A DNA stretch of 64,000 nt from DATENM01 sp045807765 (GTDB lineage: Bacteria > Acidobacteriota > Blastocatellia > UBA7656). Both the position numbers and the translations under genes were made by a program. Under the pieces are notes generated by a model, which was given only the letters and a program-made list of their open reading frames with translations, had not been told where the DNA came from and made no database searches. Of the stretch, positions 1-8,072 are shown piece by piece. The stretch's first letter is position 1, and the number at the start of each line of letters is the position of its first letter. The stretch spans positions 1-64,000 of the forward strand of contig JBJMGU010000152.1 of NCBI GenBank assembly GCA_045807765.1. Direction: 5' to 3'.

Positions 1-1
1 G

Positions 2-238
2 CAGACGCAGACGACGCCACAAGTCAATCACGCGGTAAGTTATGTGGCGTTGGTCGAGCGCGTCGTGCAGTTGCTCGTCGGCCAACAATCGGTTGATGAA
101 GTGCTTAACGAACTGCATCATCTGTTTCGCAAGAACCCGACGCGAGCCCGACCGGGAAGGCAGTTGGAGCGCAACAAGCAACTGCGCTATGCCTACCGCC
201 TGCGCTTTCACAAGTATGTCAAAAAGCTATTGGCTTAA
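2..238 (+). CDS. C-terminal part of an unknown protein, cut by window start
   Basis: The reading frame is open from base 2 to the TAA at 236-238, so the gene probably begins upstream of the window; a GTG at 44 is the first in-window start-like codon but has no convincing ribosome binding site. The visible 78 residues end in a strongly basic segment (FRKNPTRARPGRQLERNKQLRYAYRLRF) of alternating Arg/Lys and aromatic residues. I see no membrane segment and do not recognise a family. It converges on the winged-helix/TPR gene. Confidence 0.5.
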   Translation, partial: QTQTTPQVNHAVSYVALVERVVQLLVGQQSVDEVLNELHHLFRKNPTRARPGRQLERNKQLRYAYRLRFHKYVKKLLA

Positions 239-251
239 CTTAATGCCATTG

Positions 252-295
252 CCCTGAAAGGGTCGCTGTATATGGTCACGGCGACCCCTTCAGGG
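252..295. terminator. Hairpin in convergent gap, REP-like
   Basis: A 15-base arm at 252-266 (ccctgaaagggtcgc) pairs with 281-295 with a single mismatch across a 14-base loop. It lies between two convergent stops (238 and 341), so it could terminate both transcripts. The ccctgaaagg word recurs, inverted, in the hairpin cluster at 29696-29710, suggesting a dispersed palindrome family. Confidence 0.5.
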
Positions 296-340
296 TCGGG
301 GAATGGTTCGAGGAATTCTGCTCTCAGCGACACCATTCCC

Positions 341-2341
341 TCACTGCGCGAATCTGACGCGACGCAACAAGTCAGCGAAGCGCGGGTCGGCGCGCAAGCC
401 ATTCATACGCGGGTCGGTCTTCAGCCAGGCCAGATAATTACTGCGCTCAGTATAAGCGCGCTCCAACCACGCAAATGCCTGCTCGGAATCGCCCAGCGCG
501 GCGTAGACGGTCGCCACAAAGTAGGGCACGACGTAACCGTTGGCTGAACTCAGAGCTTGCTTGAGCTTCTGTTGAGCGGTGGCGCGGTCGCCGGCTCGCG
601 CGTAGGCGAAGGCGAGATTGGTTTGCGCCGCCGGGCTGTGGTCGCCTAACTCAATCGCCCGCTGTAGCTCAGCAATGCTCCTGACAGAGTCCCCTTTCAT
701 CGCGTAACAGAGGCCGAGGTCAATATGGATCATCCGCACGTTCGGGTCTATTTTGAGCCCCTCCTGAGCATAGGCAATCGCCTCGTCGTAGTGACCCGCA
801 AGGTAGGCGGGCAATCCCGGATGAATCACCACGAAGGGCGTGAGCGGATCGAGTTGCGCGGCACGTTTCATCGCGGCGACAGCTTCGTCAAAGCGTCCCA
901 TCAAAGCGAGGTATTCGCCATACCACAAATGCACATCAGCCGATCCGGGGTTGAGTTCAAGCGCGCGTTTGAATTCCCGCTCCGCCGCCGCGTAGTCCCA
1001 GTCATAATAGGCATACACACGCGCAAGCGCGGCATGCGCCTCGGCCAGTTGCTCGTCGAGCGCCAGCGCCCGCTCGGCCATCTCCCGCGCCCTGGGCATG
1101 GCCTCGCGCGCACGCCAGTAAAACTGTGTCCCCCAGGCATAAACCGCTGAAAGTCCAGCGTCGGCCAGCGCGTCGTCAGGGTCTAGCCGGAGCGCCTGCT
1201 CGAACGACTCAATCGCTTTGTTGAGGTCGTCTTCGTTGATGCGATTATAGTAGTAGCGGCCTTTGAGATAAGCCTGGTAGGCGTCAGCGTTGTCGGTGTA
1301 GCGTTTCACCAGCCGAGTACGCTCGTCGCCGGTCAGCTTCAGGGCCAGCGCCTCGGTCACTTTCTGCGAGATGATGTCCTGCAAGGTAAAGAGATCGGTG
1401 CAGTATTCGTCACACTGATACGTCCATAGCGCCTTGCCGTCCGCGACCTGCAACAGCCGCAACGTCACCCGCACGCGGCCCGCCGCCTGCTGAATGCTGC
1501 CATCAAGCACGGCGTCCACTTTGAGTGCCTGCCCGGCTGCGAGCGGGTCCTGGGTCGCAAAGGGAAGCACGGCACGGGTCGGGCGCACGATCAGTTGATT
1601 GAGACTGCTGAGGCGTGTGATCGTCACGTCGGCCATGCCGACGCCGAGAAAATCTTCGCCCGCCTGCGGGTTGAGCGATCTGAACGGCAGCACCGCCAGC
1701 GATTTGATCGCGGCGGGCCGCCCGCCCGCGAGATTGCTTGCGGCTTCATGCCTGTCCCGGCGCCACCAATAGACAACGGCGACGACCAGCACGGCGAGCA
1801 AGGCAGCAGCCATAACGAGCCGAGCGACGGGACGGGACGACGACGCGGCGACACGGCGACGCGGCGACGCGGCGAAGGAGAAGAAGTGATGATGGCCCTT
1901 TACCTTCTCTCCCCGCGTCGCCGTGTCGCCGCGTCCCCGCGTCTCTTCTTCTTCCTCTTCCACCACGACGCGCACCTTTGATTGCTGCACCATCAGCTCG
2001 GTCCCGCCGTCGGTGACGTCGCGCACCTCGGCGACGAAGCGGTAGCCGCGCCCGGGCACGGTGACGATGTAGCGATGCTCCTGTGGGCTTTCGCCGAGCG
2101 CTTTGCGCAAGGCCGAGATGTTGATGGTCAGGTTCTTTTCTTCGACAACGGTATCGGGCCAGACGCGGTTGAGCAGGGCCTCTTTGTCGAGAATCTCGCC
2201 CCGGCTTTCGACCAGTGCCAGCAACGTCTCGAAGGACTTGGAAGTCAGCGCTACCGGCTCGTTCGCGCGCCAGAGCAGCCGCTTTACGGCATCCAGCCGG
2301 AAGGCGCCGAACTCATAAACTCGTTGCGTTGGCTGAGCCAT
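341..2341 (-). CDS. Winged-helix DNA-binding, membrane-spanning FlgO/TPR regulator
   Basis: A 666-residue one-component regulator of the CadC-like layout. Residues 1-105 form an OmpR-type winged helix (FGAFRLD start, GRGYRFVAEV end of the wing). Residues 128-172 are a low-complexity linker, 175-193 a single transmembrane helix, 213-345 a FlgO-like alpha/beta domain starting SLAVLPF, and 350-666 TPR repeats (AYLKGRYYYNR, then several LDPDDALA-type helices). By topology the winged helix is cytoplasmic and the TPR part outside. The linker is encoded by a palindromic repeat at 1842-1935, so it looks like a late insertion. The FlgO/TPR half is clearly related to the tail of the Ser/Thr kinase at 52206. 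The ligand is unknown. The ATG at 2341 directly precedes the winged-helix fold. It is divergent from the HTH gene at 2477. Confidence 0.85.
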   Translation of the reverse strand: MAQPTQRVYEFGAFRLDAVKRLLWRANEPVALTSKSFETLLALVESRGEILDKEALLNRVWPDTVVEEKNLTINISALRKALGESPQEHRYIVTVPGRGYRFVAEVRDVTDGGTELMVQQSKVRVVVEEEEEETRGRGDTATRGEKVKGHHHFFSFAASPRRRVAASSSRPVARLVMAAALLAVLVVAVVYWWRRDRHEAASNLAGGRPAAIKSLAVLPFRSLNPQAGEDFLGVGMADVTITRLSSLNQLIVRPTRAVLPFATQDPLAAGQALKVDAVLDGSIQQAAGRVRVTLRLLQVADGKALWTYQCDEYCTDLFTLQDIISQKVTEALALKLTGDERTRLVKRYTDNADAYQAYLKGRYYYNRINEDDLNKAIESFEQALRLDPDDALADAGLSAVYAWGTQFYWRAREAMPRAREMAERALALDEQLAEAHAALARVYAYYDWDYAAAEREFKRALELNPGSADVHLWYGEYLALMGRFDEAVAAMKRAAQLDPLTPFVVIHPGLPAYLAGHYDEAIAYAQEGLKIDPNVRMIHIDLGLCYAMKGDSVRSIAELQRAIELGDHSPAAQTNLAFAYARAGDRATAQQKLKQALSSANGYVVPYFVATVYAALGDSEQAFAWLERAYTERSNYLAWLKTDPRMNGLRADPRFADLLRRVRFAQ
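1842..1935. repeat. Palindromic 8-mer tandem-repeat element inside a gene
   Basis: Bases 1842-1864 are the exact reverse complement of 1913-1935 (23 of 23), separated by 48 bases. Each arm is built from degenerate copies of the 8-mer cgacgcgg (variant cgacacgg). The inner flanks (aaggagaag and cttctctcc) extend the hairpin. It lies wholly inside the winged-helix/TPR gene and stays in frame, encoding linker residues about 136-167 between the DNA-binding domain and the membrane helix. A single-arm copy of the same unit is seen at 39573-39588. Confidence 0.85.
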
Positions 2342-2476
2342 AAATCCTTTGCAGCGAGCCGTCTAACTAAATCCAGCAAAATCTTACCGCGGTCGGGGAC
2401 GACATTTTACCAGCCCCTGCGGCAAAGTCGCAGCCGTTGGGCAACAAGAACGGCAGCAGAAAGAACCGGAGGCACG

Positions 2477-2749
2477 ATGAAAAGAAGAAGAACAGAGATT
2501 ACGGTCGAAACCAGCCTGCTGGTTTGGCAGCGCGGGCGCCGGCCCGACTGCCTGTCTTGCGCCACCTGCCCACAGCCTTCGCCGCTGATCGCCCCGGAGG
2601 AAGCCGCCGCGCTGGCGGGCACCAGCACGCGAACGATCTATCGCTGGGTAGAAGCCGGGTGGCTCCATTTCGCGGAAACGCCAGATGGCAAGCTGCTCGT
2701 CTGCCCGAATGCTTTAACAATTTCAATCTATAAGGAGCAACTCTCATGA
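2477..2749 (+). CDS. Small HTH protein with CxxCxxC cluster
   Basis: 90 residues. An ATG at 2477 follows GGAGG at 2468-2472. The N-terminal part is a short strand-like stretch (EITVETSLLVW) followed by C25-x2-C28-x2-C31. Residues 39-65 read as an excisionase/MerR-like helix-turn-helix (EEAAALAGTSTRTIYRWVEAG), and a further Cys sits at 76. From memory, small proteins of this layout are common in acidobacterial genomes; the function is not known to me. Its TGA overlaps the ATG of the next gene by the ATGA arrangement, implying translational coupling with the secreted protein. A DNA-binding role is inferred from the fold only. Confidence 0.7.
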   Translation: MKRRRTEITVETSLLVWQRGRRPDCLSCATCPQPSPLIAPEEAAALAGTSTRTIYRWVEAGWLHFAETPDGKLLVCPNALTISIYKEQLS

Positions 2750-3405
2750 ACGCAAAACACATCTGCCAATTACTCATTCTCTGCGCCCTGCTGGCGCTGA
2801 CTGTCAGCCCGACGCCGGCCCAGGACGCGACAAACAGATTGGCAGCAGCTAGGCCGGGCGGGGCCTTCGACCCGCTCAGCAAAAAGAGCCAAGCGCTGGC
2901 CGGCACCTGGGCGACCCGGATCACGCCGCCAGTCGAATCAGGCGTCCCGGCTTTTCCAGGCTTCTTCACCTTCACCTCTGACGGTAACCTGATTGCTACC
3001 CAATCGGGCGGCGAGTTCCCGGCGCTGGGCAACCCGCAGATCGGTCTATGGGAGTACGCCGGCGGATCGCAATTTACGATCACCTACTTCGTACAGGATT
3101 TCGACGAGCAGTTTCAGCAAGTCGCCAGCGAGGAAGAGCACGCCACCATCACGTTGAACAGCGCCGGCGACCAATTCACCGGCGTCGTCGACATCAACGT
3201 CTATGACCTCGACGGCCATCTGCTATTCGGTGACTGCTGCGCCACCTTTGCAGGCAAGCGCCTCAGCGTCAAGCCGCCGCAAATCACCAGCGACCATCTT
3301 GTTGAGCCGCAGGCACAGTGGGCTTTGCCGAATCCCATCGGCGCGGCGGCAGCGCGCAGCCGCGTCTGGGGTTGGGGAAGCAAACGCGCCCAGAGGGAGC
3401 CGTGA
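2746..3405 (+). CDS. Secreted protein of unknown function
   Basis: 219 residues with a clear signal peptide (LLILCALLALTVSPTPAQ, probable cleavage after residue 25). The body, residues 45-180, is rich in beta strands with motifs GTWATRI, FFTFTSDGNLI, GLWEYAGG and TITYFVQDF, resembling lipocalin-like secreted proteins in pattern only. The last ~40 residues (ARSRVWGWGSKRAQREP) are compositionally different and may be read-through of a shortened gene end. AAGGAG at 2732-2737 is well placed. It is coupled to the HTH gene upstream. No function can be assigned. Confidence 0.65.
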   Translation: MNAKHICQLLILCALLALTVSPTPAQDATNRLAAARPGGAFDPLSKKSQALAGTWATRITPPVESGVPAFPGFFTFTSDGNLIATQSGGEFPALGNPQIGLWEYAGGSQFTITYFVQDFDEQFQQVASEEEHATITLNSAGDQFTGVVDINVYDLDGHLLFGDCCATFAGKRLSVKPPQITSDHLVEPQAQWALPNPIGAAAARSRVWGWGSKRAQREP

Positions 3406-3526
3406 GCGGCGCAAATTCGTCCGAGCGTTTGAAAGTCGCGCGGTCGAGCGGTCACAGCGACCCTCGCCGCGCGGCGGGCGCGGCGGCGTTGAAATCAGCC
3501 GCACGACCTGTTAAACCATCCAATGA

Positions 3527-4453
3527 ATGAGACGTAACTTGCTCATCTTTGTCTGCTGCCTGCTGGCGCTGGCGGCAGCCTGTAAGAAGAATCAGGATCG
3601 CTCGCCGGTCATTGCCACGGTCAACGGCAAAGAGGTACACCGCGCCGAGTTCGAGCATTTCGTGGCGGCCAAGCTCGGCGCGGTTTCCGGCAATGATACC
3701 GCCGACCTGTTGCGCAGCCAACTGCTCGACGAATACTTGCGCCGCCGGCTGCTGCTTGCCGAAGCCGAGGGCGCGGGGCTAACGGTCGCCGAAGTCGAAG
3801 TCGAGCAGGCGGCGCAAGAGAACCCGCAACTGCGCGCGCTGGTGGCCAACGGCGACTCGCGCGAAGAGATGCGGCGTGACCTGCTCATCGATAAGTATTA
3901 CCGCCAGGTCGTGCTGCGTAACGTGCGTGTGACGCCTGAAGAAGCGCAGCATTACCTTGAACAGAACCAGTCGCGGCTGACGGATAAGCCCGGCTTTCTG
4001 GTGCGCGAGATTCGCGTGCAGACGCGCGACGAGGCCGAGCGCTTGCGCCGCGAGCTAACCGAGGGCAAGCGTGATTTTGCGGCGCTGGCGCGGCTGCAAT
4101 CCGACGCGCCAAACGCCGAGGCCGGCGGCCTCAGCCGCTATGACGAAGGGCAGTTGCCCGACGTTCTCGAAAACGCAATTAAACCGCTCCACCCCGGCGA
4201 TGTCAGTCCGGTCGTCGAATCGGGCTATGGCTTTCACCTCTTCAAGCTCGAACAGCGCATCCAGCCGCACGCCCCCGAAGAGCGCCGCGCCCAGCTCGAC
4301 GACCGCCGCGCCCAGCTCACCGAAGAGCTGATCGCGCAAAGGAATCAGCAGGCCATTGACGCGGCGCTCGCGCAACTGCTCGAAAAAGCCAGCATCCAGA
4401 TCAACGACGCCACACTAGGCTTCACATATGCAGGCCAACTCAGGCATAATTGA
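3527..4453 (+). CDS. PpiC-type peptidylprolyl isomerase lipoprotein
   Basis: 308 residues. An N-terminal hydrophobic stretch ends in a lipobox-like LAAAC with Cys19 as the likely lipidated residue, so the protein should be membrane-anchored in the periplasm. Residues 29-145 resemble the SurA-N chaperone fold (VIATVNGKEVHRAEFEHF, then a long helical region). Residues ~158-250 are a parvulin domain (LVREIRVQTRDEAERL, DAPNAEAGGLSRYDEGQLPDVL, SGYGFHLFKLEQR). It probably assists folding of exported proteins together with the SurA homologue next door. Of the two ATGs at 3523 and 3527, only 3527 opens this frame. The downstream gap carries a palindromic repeat. Confidence 0.85.
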   Translation: MRRNLLIFVCCLLALAAACKKNQDRSPVIATVNGKEVHRAEFEHFVAAKLGAVSGNDTADLLRSQLLDEYLRRRLLLAEAEGAGLTVAEVEVEQAAQENPQLRALVANGDSREEMRRDLLIDKYYRQVVLRNVRVTPEEAQHYLEQNQSRLTDKPGFLVREIRVQTRDEAERLRRELTEGKRDFAALARLQSDAPNAEAGGLSRYDEGQLPDVLENAIKPLHPGDVSPVVESGYGFHLFKLEQRIQPHAPEERRAQLDDRRAQLTEELIAQRNQQAIDAALAQLLEKASIQINDATLGFTYAGQLRHN

Positions 4454-4477
4454 AGTTTACGAAATAGCCCGAATCAA

Positions 4478-4549
4478 ACGATGAATAATCAATGACGAAT
4501 GATGAATTAAGAGGGCAAGTTTTTTCTAATTCATCATTCACCATTCATC
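4478..4549. repeat. Palindromic heptamer element (atgatga type)
   Basis: The left arm is a run of degenerate 7-mers (atgaata, atcaatg, acgaatg, atgaatt). A perfect 13-base stem pairs 4496-4508 with 4526-4538 around a 17-base loop, and outer bases (cgatgaat against attcatcg) pair too. It starts 24 bases after the PpiC gene stop and lies before surA, both on the plus strand. It is AT-rich compared with the surroundings. Confidence 0.75.
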
Positions 4550-4581
4550 GGTCACCTTTAACTGTTGAGAGGATGTGCAGT

Positions 4582-5604
4582 ATGAAATTAGTAGTCACCG
4601 CTTTGGCCTTGGCGTGCATATTGGGGCTTGCGACGGCGGCGCGCGCGCAGGAGCCCACATTGGTCAACGAGATCATTGCCCGCGTCAATAACGACATTAT
4701 TACACTCACGGATTACCAGGCGTCGCTCGACTCTTTCAAAGAAGAGTTGCGCCGGCAAATGCAGGGCAAGAGCGAGGCGGAGGTCAACGCCGAGTTTGAG
4801 AAGCTCCGCTCGACCGTGCTCGATATGTTGATCGAAGACCTGCTGCTCGAACAGAAAGCCAAAGAGCTCGGCATTGACGTCGAGGCCGAAGTCAACCAGC
4901 AGATGTTGCAGATCATGAAAGACAGCGGCTTTAAGACGCTGACTGAGTTAGAAACGGCGATGCGCAACCAGGGGGTTGACCCCGAAAATGCCCGCAACTC
5001 GCTGCGCCGCCGCTTGCAGCAACAGTATGTCGTGCAGCGCGAAGTGCTGGTGCCGATCTATCAGCGGCTGTCTGAAAAAGAGAAGCGCGATTTCTATCAG
5101 AAAAACAAAGACAAGCTGATTATCCCCGGCGAGGTAACGCTGTCGGAAATCTTCATCCCCCTCGAAGGCCACACGGCGGCTGAAGTCGAGCAGCGCGCCC
5201 GTCGGGTCGTCGCCGAGATGCGCGCCGGCGGCAGCTTTGCGGAAGCGGTCAAGACCAACACGCCGGTGACCCGCGCCTCGCGCACCCAAGAGGGCAAGCT
5301 CGGCACCTTCCGTCCCGACGAGTTGAAAGAAGAAATTGCCGCCGCCGTCTCGTCGCTGAAAGCCGGCGACGTGACCGAGCCGATCCGCGTGCAAGACGGC
5401 TTCCAGATCATCCGCGTTGACGCCCGCAAAGACGCCACCGTGCGCCCCTACGATGATAAAGAGGTGCAGGAGATGGTCGCCCGCGCCGTGACCATGGAGC
5501 GCGCCGAAGAAGCCCGCAAGAAGTACCTGAAGAAGCTGCGCGAAGATGCCTTCGTCGAAGTCGCCAAAGGCTACCTGCCGGCGCAGGCGAAAGCCGAGAA
5601 ATAG
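4582..5604 (+). CDS. surA: SurA-like periplasmic chaperone/peptidylprolyl isomerase
   Basis: 340 residues from the ATG at 4582, chosen because GAGAGGA lies 8 bases upstream and it starts directly with a signal peptide (KLVVTALALACILGLATAARA). A longer frame from 4492 would translate the upstream repeat and is rejected. Residues 24-170 match the SurA N-terminal chaperone domain (LVNEIIARVNNDIITLTDY). Residues ~205-300 are a parvulin domain (GEVTLSEIFIPLEG, GKLGTFRPDEL, VQDGFQIIRVD). E. coli SurA is longer with two parvulin domains; this one has a single domain. The role is outer-membrane protein folding, in keeping with the TonB receptor in the window. The TAG stop touches a palindromic repeat. 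Confidence 0.85.
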   Translation: MKLVVTALALACILGLATAARAQEPTLVNEIIARVNNDIITLTDYQASLDSFKEELRRQMQGKSEAEVNAEFEKLRSTVLDMLIEDLLLEQKAKELGIDVEAEVNQQMLQIMKDSGFKTLTELETAMRNQGVDPENARNSLRRRLQQQYVVQREVLVPIYQRLSEKEKRDFYQKNKDKLIIPGEVTLSEIFIPLEGHTAAEVEQRARRVVAEMRAGGSFAEAVKTNTPVTRASRTQEGKLGTFRPDELKEEIAAAVSSLKAGDVTEPIRVQDGFQIIRVDARKDATVRPYDDKEVQEMVARAVTMERAEEARKKYLKKLREDAFVEVAKGYLPAQAKAEK

Positions 5605-5703
5605 GGGCCAGGGGTGAGGGGCTAGGGACTAGGGATCAGAAGCTAAAGGCTAGAGATCAGCTTGTTCCCTGCTAGCCCCTAGTCCCTAGTCCCAAGCCCC
5701 TGA
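5604..5703. repeat. Palindromic heptamer element (actaggg type), copy 1
   Basis: Arms are built from gggacta/ggggcta 7-mers. The 13-base stem 5622-5634 is the exact reverse complement of 5677-5689, and outer parts also match imperfectly. The element begins at the TAG stop of surA and runs to 2 bases before the ATG of the S4 gene, filling the whole gap. It belongs to the same sequence family as 11681-11777. Confidence 0.85.
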
Positions 5704-5705
5704 CC

Positions 5706-5972
5706 ATGCGCCTTGATCTCTTCCTGAAATACTCGCGCCTGGTGCCGCGCCGCACCCTGGCGCAGCAGATGTGCGAAGCCGGAGCCGTGCGTTTGAATGG
5801 CACGCCGGCCAAGAGCGCCCGCGAAGTCCGCGTCGGCGACGAGATCGTCATCCGCCAGCGCGGGCGCCTGACGACGGTGCGGATCGCCAGTGTGCCGCTA
5901 AAACCTCCCGCGAAAGCGCAAGCCGCTACGCTCTACGAAACCATCGCCATCGAATCCTACGAAACCGAGTGA
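5706..5972 (+). CDS. S4-domain RNA-binding protein (Hsp15/RqcP-like)
   Basis: 88 residues. The S4 fold occupies residues 1-55 (MRLDLFLKYSRLVPRRTLAQ, AGAVRLNGTPAK, VRVGDEIVI), typical of Hsp15/RqcP proteins that bind rRNA or stalled 50S subunits. It is slightly shorter than E. coli Hsp15 and has the variable C-terminal tail. No ribosome binding site is visible because the upstream gap is wholly repeat element; the ATG at 5706 is the only sensible start. Its TGA stop (5970-5972) lies within the next repeat (gagtgacgagtgac), so the repeat may have supplied the stop codon. Confidence 0.85.
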   Translation: MRLDLFLKYSRLVPRRTLAQQMCEAGAVRLNGTPAKSAREVRVGDEIVIRQRGRLTTVRIASVPLKPPAKAQAATLYETIAIESYETE

Positions 5973-6062
5973 CGAGTGACGAGCGGGGCTGCGCCGGCTA
6001 AATCTCGCTTGGATTCGGTGTCACAACCTCTTGTCACTCGTCGCTTGTCACTTGTCACTTCG
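5967..6062. repeat. Palindromic heptamer element (gagtgac type)
   Basis: The left arm is gagtgacgagtgacgag (5967-5983). The right arm, 6030-6062, is four degenerate copies of ttgtcac. The 10-base word gacgagtgac at 5971-5980 is exactly complementary to 6033-6042. The stop codon of the S4 gene is inside the left arm, and the element ends about 75 bases before the glutamine synthetase start. Confidence 0.75.
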
Positions 6063-6137
6063 TTGCCTTATGCTGACTGCTTAGAGACGCACGCCATTAA
6101 ATTCATATCCCGCACGACGGACGAAGGAGCGACGAAA

Positions 6138-7547
6138 ATGGATCCCAAACGAGTCATGCAGTACGCGGTTGACGAGCAGGTGAAATTCGTTGACCTGCGC
6201 TTCACGGACTTGCCCGGCGCCTGGCATCACGTGACCATTCCCATCGGCGCGTTCAACGAAACGACGTTCGATTCCGGCATCGGCTTTGACGCGTCGAGCC
6301 TGCGCGGCTGGGCGTCAATCAACGAATCGGACATGCTGTTGATGCCCGACCCTTCGCGCTTCTGGATTGATCCGTTCTTCGAAGAGCCGACGCTGACCAT
6401 GTTTGCCAATGTCGTTGACCCGCTGACGAAAGAAGGCTACCAGCTCGATCCGCGCTCGGTGGCGGCGCGCGCCGAAACCTATCTGCGCTTCACAGGCATC
6501 GCCGAAGCCTGCTACTTCGGCCCCGAAGCCGAGTTCTTCATCTTCGATCACGTCAGTTATCACAACGAGACGAACAGCGCCGGTTATCGCTTCGACTCGG
6601 CGGAAGGTCTGTGGAATTCTGGCCGCCCGGAAGACAATCTCGGCTACCGCGTGCGTCACAAAGAAGGCTACGTGCCGCTGCCGCCGGTTGATTCCTTGCA
6701 CGACCTGCGCTCGGACATCGTGCAGAATCTCGAAACCGTCGGCCTCAAGCCGGAGATGCATCACCACGAAGTCGCTACCGGCGGCCAGTGCGAAATCGAT
6801 TTCCGCTTCGATACGCTGCTCGGCACCGCCGACAACGTCATGGTCTTCAAGTACATCGTCAAGAACACGGCTTTCTATTATGGCAAGGCGGCGACCTTCA
6901 TGCCGAAGCCGATGTTTGGCGATAACGGCAGCGGCATGCATTGTCATCAGTCGCTGTGGAAGGGCGACCGCGCGCTGTTTGCGGGTGACGGGTATGCCGG
7001 GCTTTCCGAGATGGCGTTGCATTATGCCGGCGGCATCCTCAAGCACGCGGCGGCGCTGGCGGCGCTGGTGGCGCCGACGACGAACAGTTATAAGCGGCTG
7101 GTGCCGGGCTATGAAGCGCCGGTCAACCTGGCCTACTCGCGGCGCAACCGCTCGGCGGCCATCCGCATCCCGATGTACTCGCAGTCGGCCAACGCCAAGC
7201 GGCTTGAGGTGCGCTTCCCCGATCCGTCGTGCAACCCTTATCTGGCGTTTGCGGCGATGATGATGGCAGGGCTTGACGGCGTTCAGAACCGCATCGATCC
7301 GGGCGAGCCGTTAGACAAAGATATTTATGACTTGTCGCCGGAAGAGTTGCAGAACGTGCCGACGCTGCCCGGCTCGCTCGACCGGGCGCTCGACGCGCTC
7401 GAAGTCGATCATGACTTCCTGCTCAAAGGCGACGTCTTCAGCGAGGCGCTGATCGAGCGTTGGATTAGTTACAAACGCCAGAAGGAAGTAGACCCGGTGC
7501 GCATGCGCCCGCACCCGCTCGAATTCCAAATGTACTTCGACGTGTAG
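6138..7547 (+). CDS. glnA: Glutamine synthetase, type I
   Basis: 469 residues, the length of bacterial GSI. Makes glutamine from glutamate, ammonia and ATP. Motifs: beta-grasp GFDASSLRGW, metal-binding YFGPEAEFFIFD, ATP-binding GSGMHCHQSLW, and the glutamate flap/Arg region VPGYEAPVNLAYSRRNRSA. Tyr397, the adenylylation site, is at exactly that position (DIYDLSPEE), implying GlnE-type control (GSI-beta). The ATG at 6138 follows GAAGGAG; the longer frame from 5976 translates the upstream repeat and is rejected. It appears to start its own transcript after the repeat. Confidence 0.95.
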   Translation: MDPKRVMQYAVDEQVKFVDLRFTDLPGAWHHVTIPIGAFNETTFDSGIGFDASSLRGWASINESDMLLMPDPSRFWIDPFFEEPTLTMFANVVDPLTKEGYQLDPRSVAARAETYLRFTGIAEACYFGPEAEFFIFDHVSYHNETNSAGYRFDSAEGLWNSGRPEDNLGYRVRHKEGYVPLPPVDSLHDLRSDIVQNLETVGLKPEMHHHEVATGGQCEIDFRFDTLLGTADNVMVFKYIVKNTAFYYGKAATFMPKPMFGDNGSGMHCHQSLWKGDRALFAGDGYAGLSEMALHYAGGILKHAAALAALVAPTTNSYKRLVPGYEAPVNLAYSRRNRSAAIRIPMYSQSANAKRLEVRFPDPSCNPYLAFAAMMMAGLDGVQNRIDPGEPLDKDIYDLSPEELQNVPTLPGSLDRALDALEVDHDFLLKGDVFSEALIERWISYKRQKEVDPVRMRPHPLEFQMYFDV

Positions 7548-7556
7548 GGTGAGCTT

Positions 7557-8072
7557 ATGCAGTTGAAACGTAAAATCGTCGTCGCCTTGCTGTTGCTACT
7601 CGCCTTGACCGGCGCGGCGCGCGCCGAAGACAAACAGCCGGCAATCAAGCTGAAGGGCATCGCCCTCAAGCACCTCGACATCACCAGTCTGGTCGCCGAC
7701 ACGATGGTGACGATTGAGATAGAAAATCCCGGTCAGGCGTTCACCATCAAAGGGGCGAGCTATCAGCTCAAGCTGAACGAACAGGCGACGGCGGAAGGCC
7801 ATCACGACGAAGCCATCAACGTGCCCGCCGAATCTTCCGTCACCGTAGACCTGCCGCTGACGGTGAATCTGGCGGCGCTGCCCGGCGTCACCTGGCGCAC
7901 GATTGCCGATGGGCTGAATTTGAATTATGAGCTGGCCGTCGGATTCGACGTGCCGCTGCTTGGCCTCTTCACACGCAAGATGCAGACGTCGTTCAGCGGC
8001 ACCTTACCCATTGGCGACATGGCTCTGGGGCTGCCGGGCAAGCTGAAAGAGAAACTCTTCGGCAAGCCATGA
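7557..8072 (+). CDS. Exported LEA14-like (WHy domain) protein
   Basis: 171 residues with a signal peptide (KRKIVVALLLLLALTGAARA). Residues 28-160 form one LEA type 2/WHy immunoglobulin-like domain (IALKHLDITSLVADTMVTIEIENPGQ, ASYQLKLNEQATAEG, VPAESSVTVDLPLTVN). Such proteins are linked to desiccation and stress tolerance, but the molecular role is unknown. It is 9 bases after glnA and its TGA overlaps the next ATG (ATGA), so glnA-LEA-DinB may be one operon. Confidence 0.8.
   Translation: MQLKRKIVVALLLLLALTGAARAEDKQPAIKLKGIALKHLDITSLVADTMVTIEIENPGQAFTIKGASYQLKLNEQATAEGHHDEAINVPAESSVTVDLPLTVNLAALPGVTWRTIADGLNLNYELAVGFDVPLLGLFTRKMQTSFSGTLPIGDMALGLPGKLKEKLFGKP

Noticed and set aside
4492..4581. 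N-terminal extension of SurA
   Set aside because: Would translate repeat sequence ahead of a clear signal peptide starting at 4582.
5976..6137. N-terminal extension of glutamine synthetase
   Set aside because: Would translate the palindromic repeat; the ATG at 6138 has GAAGGAG and the expected family start.
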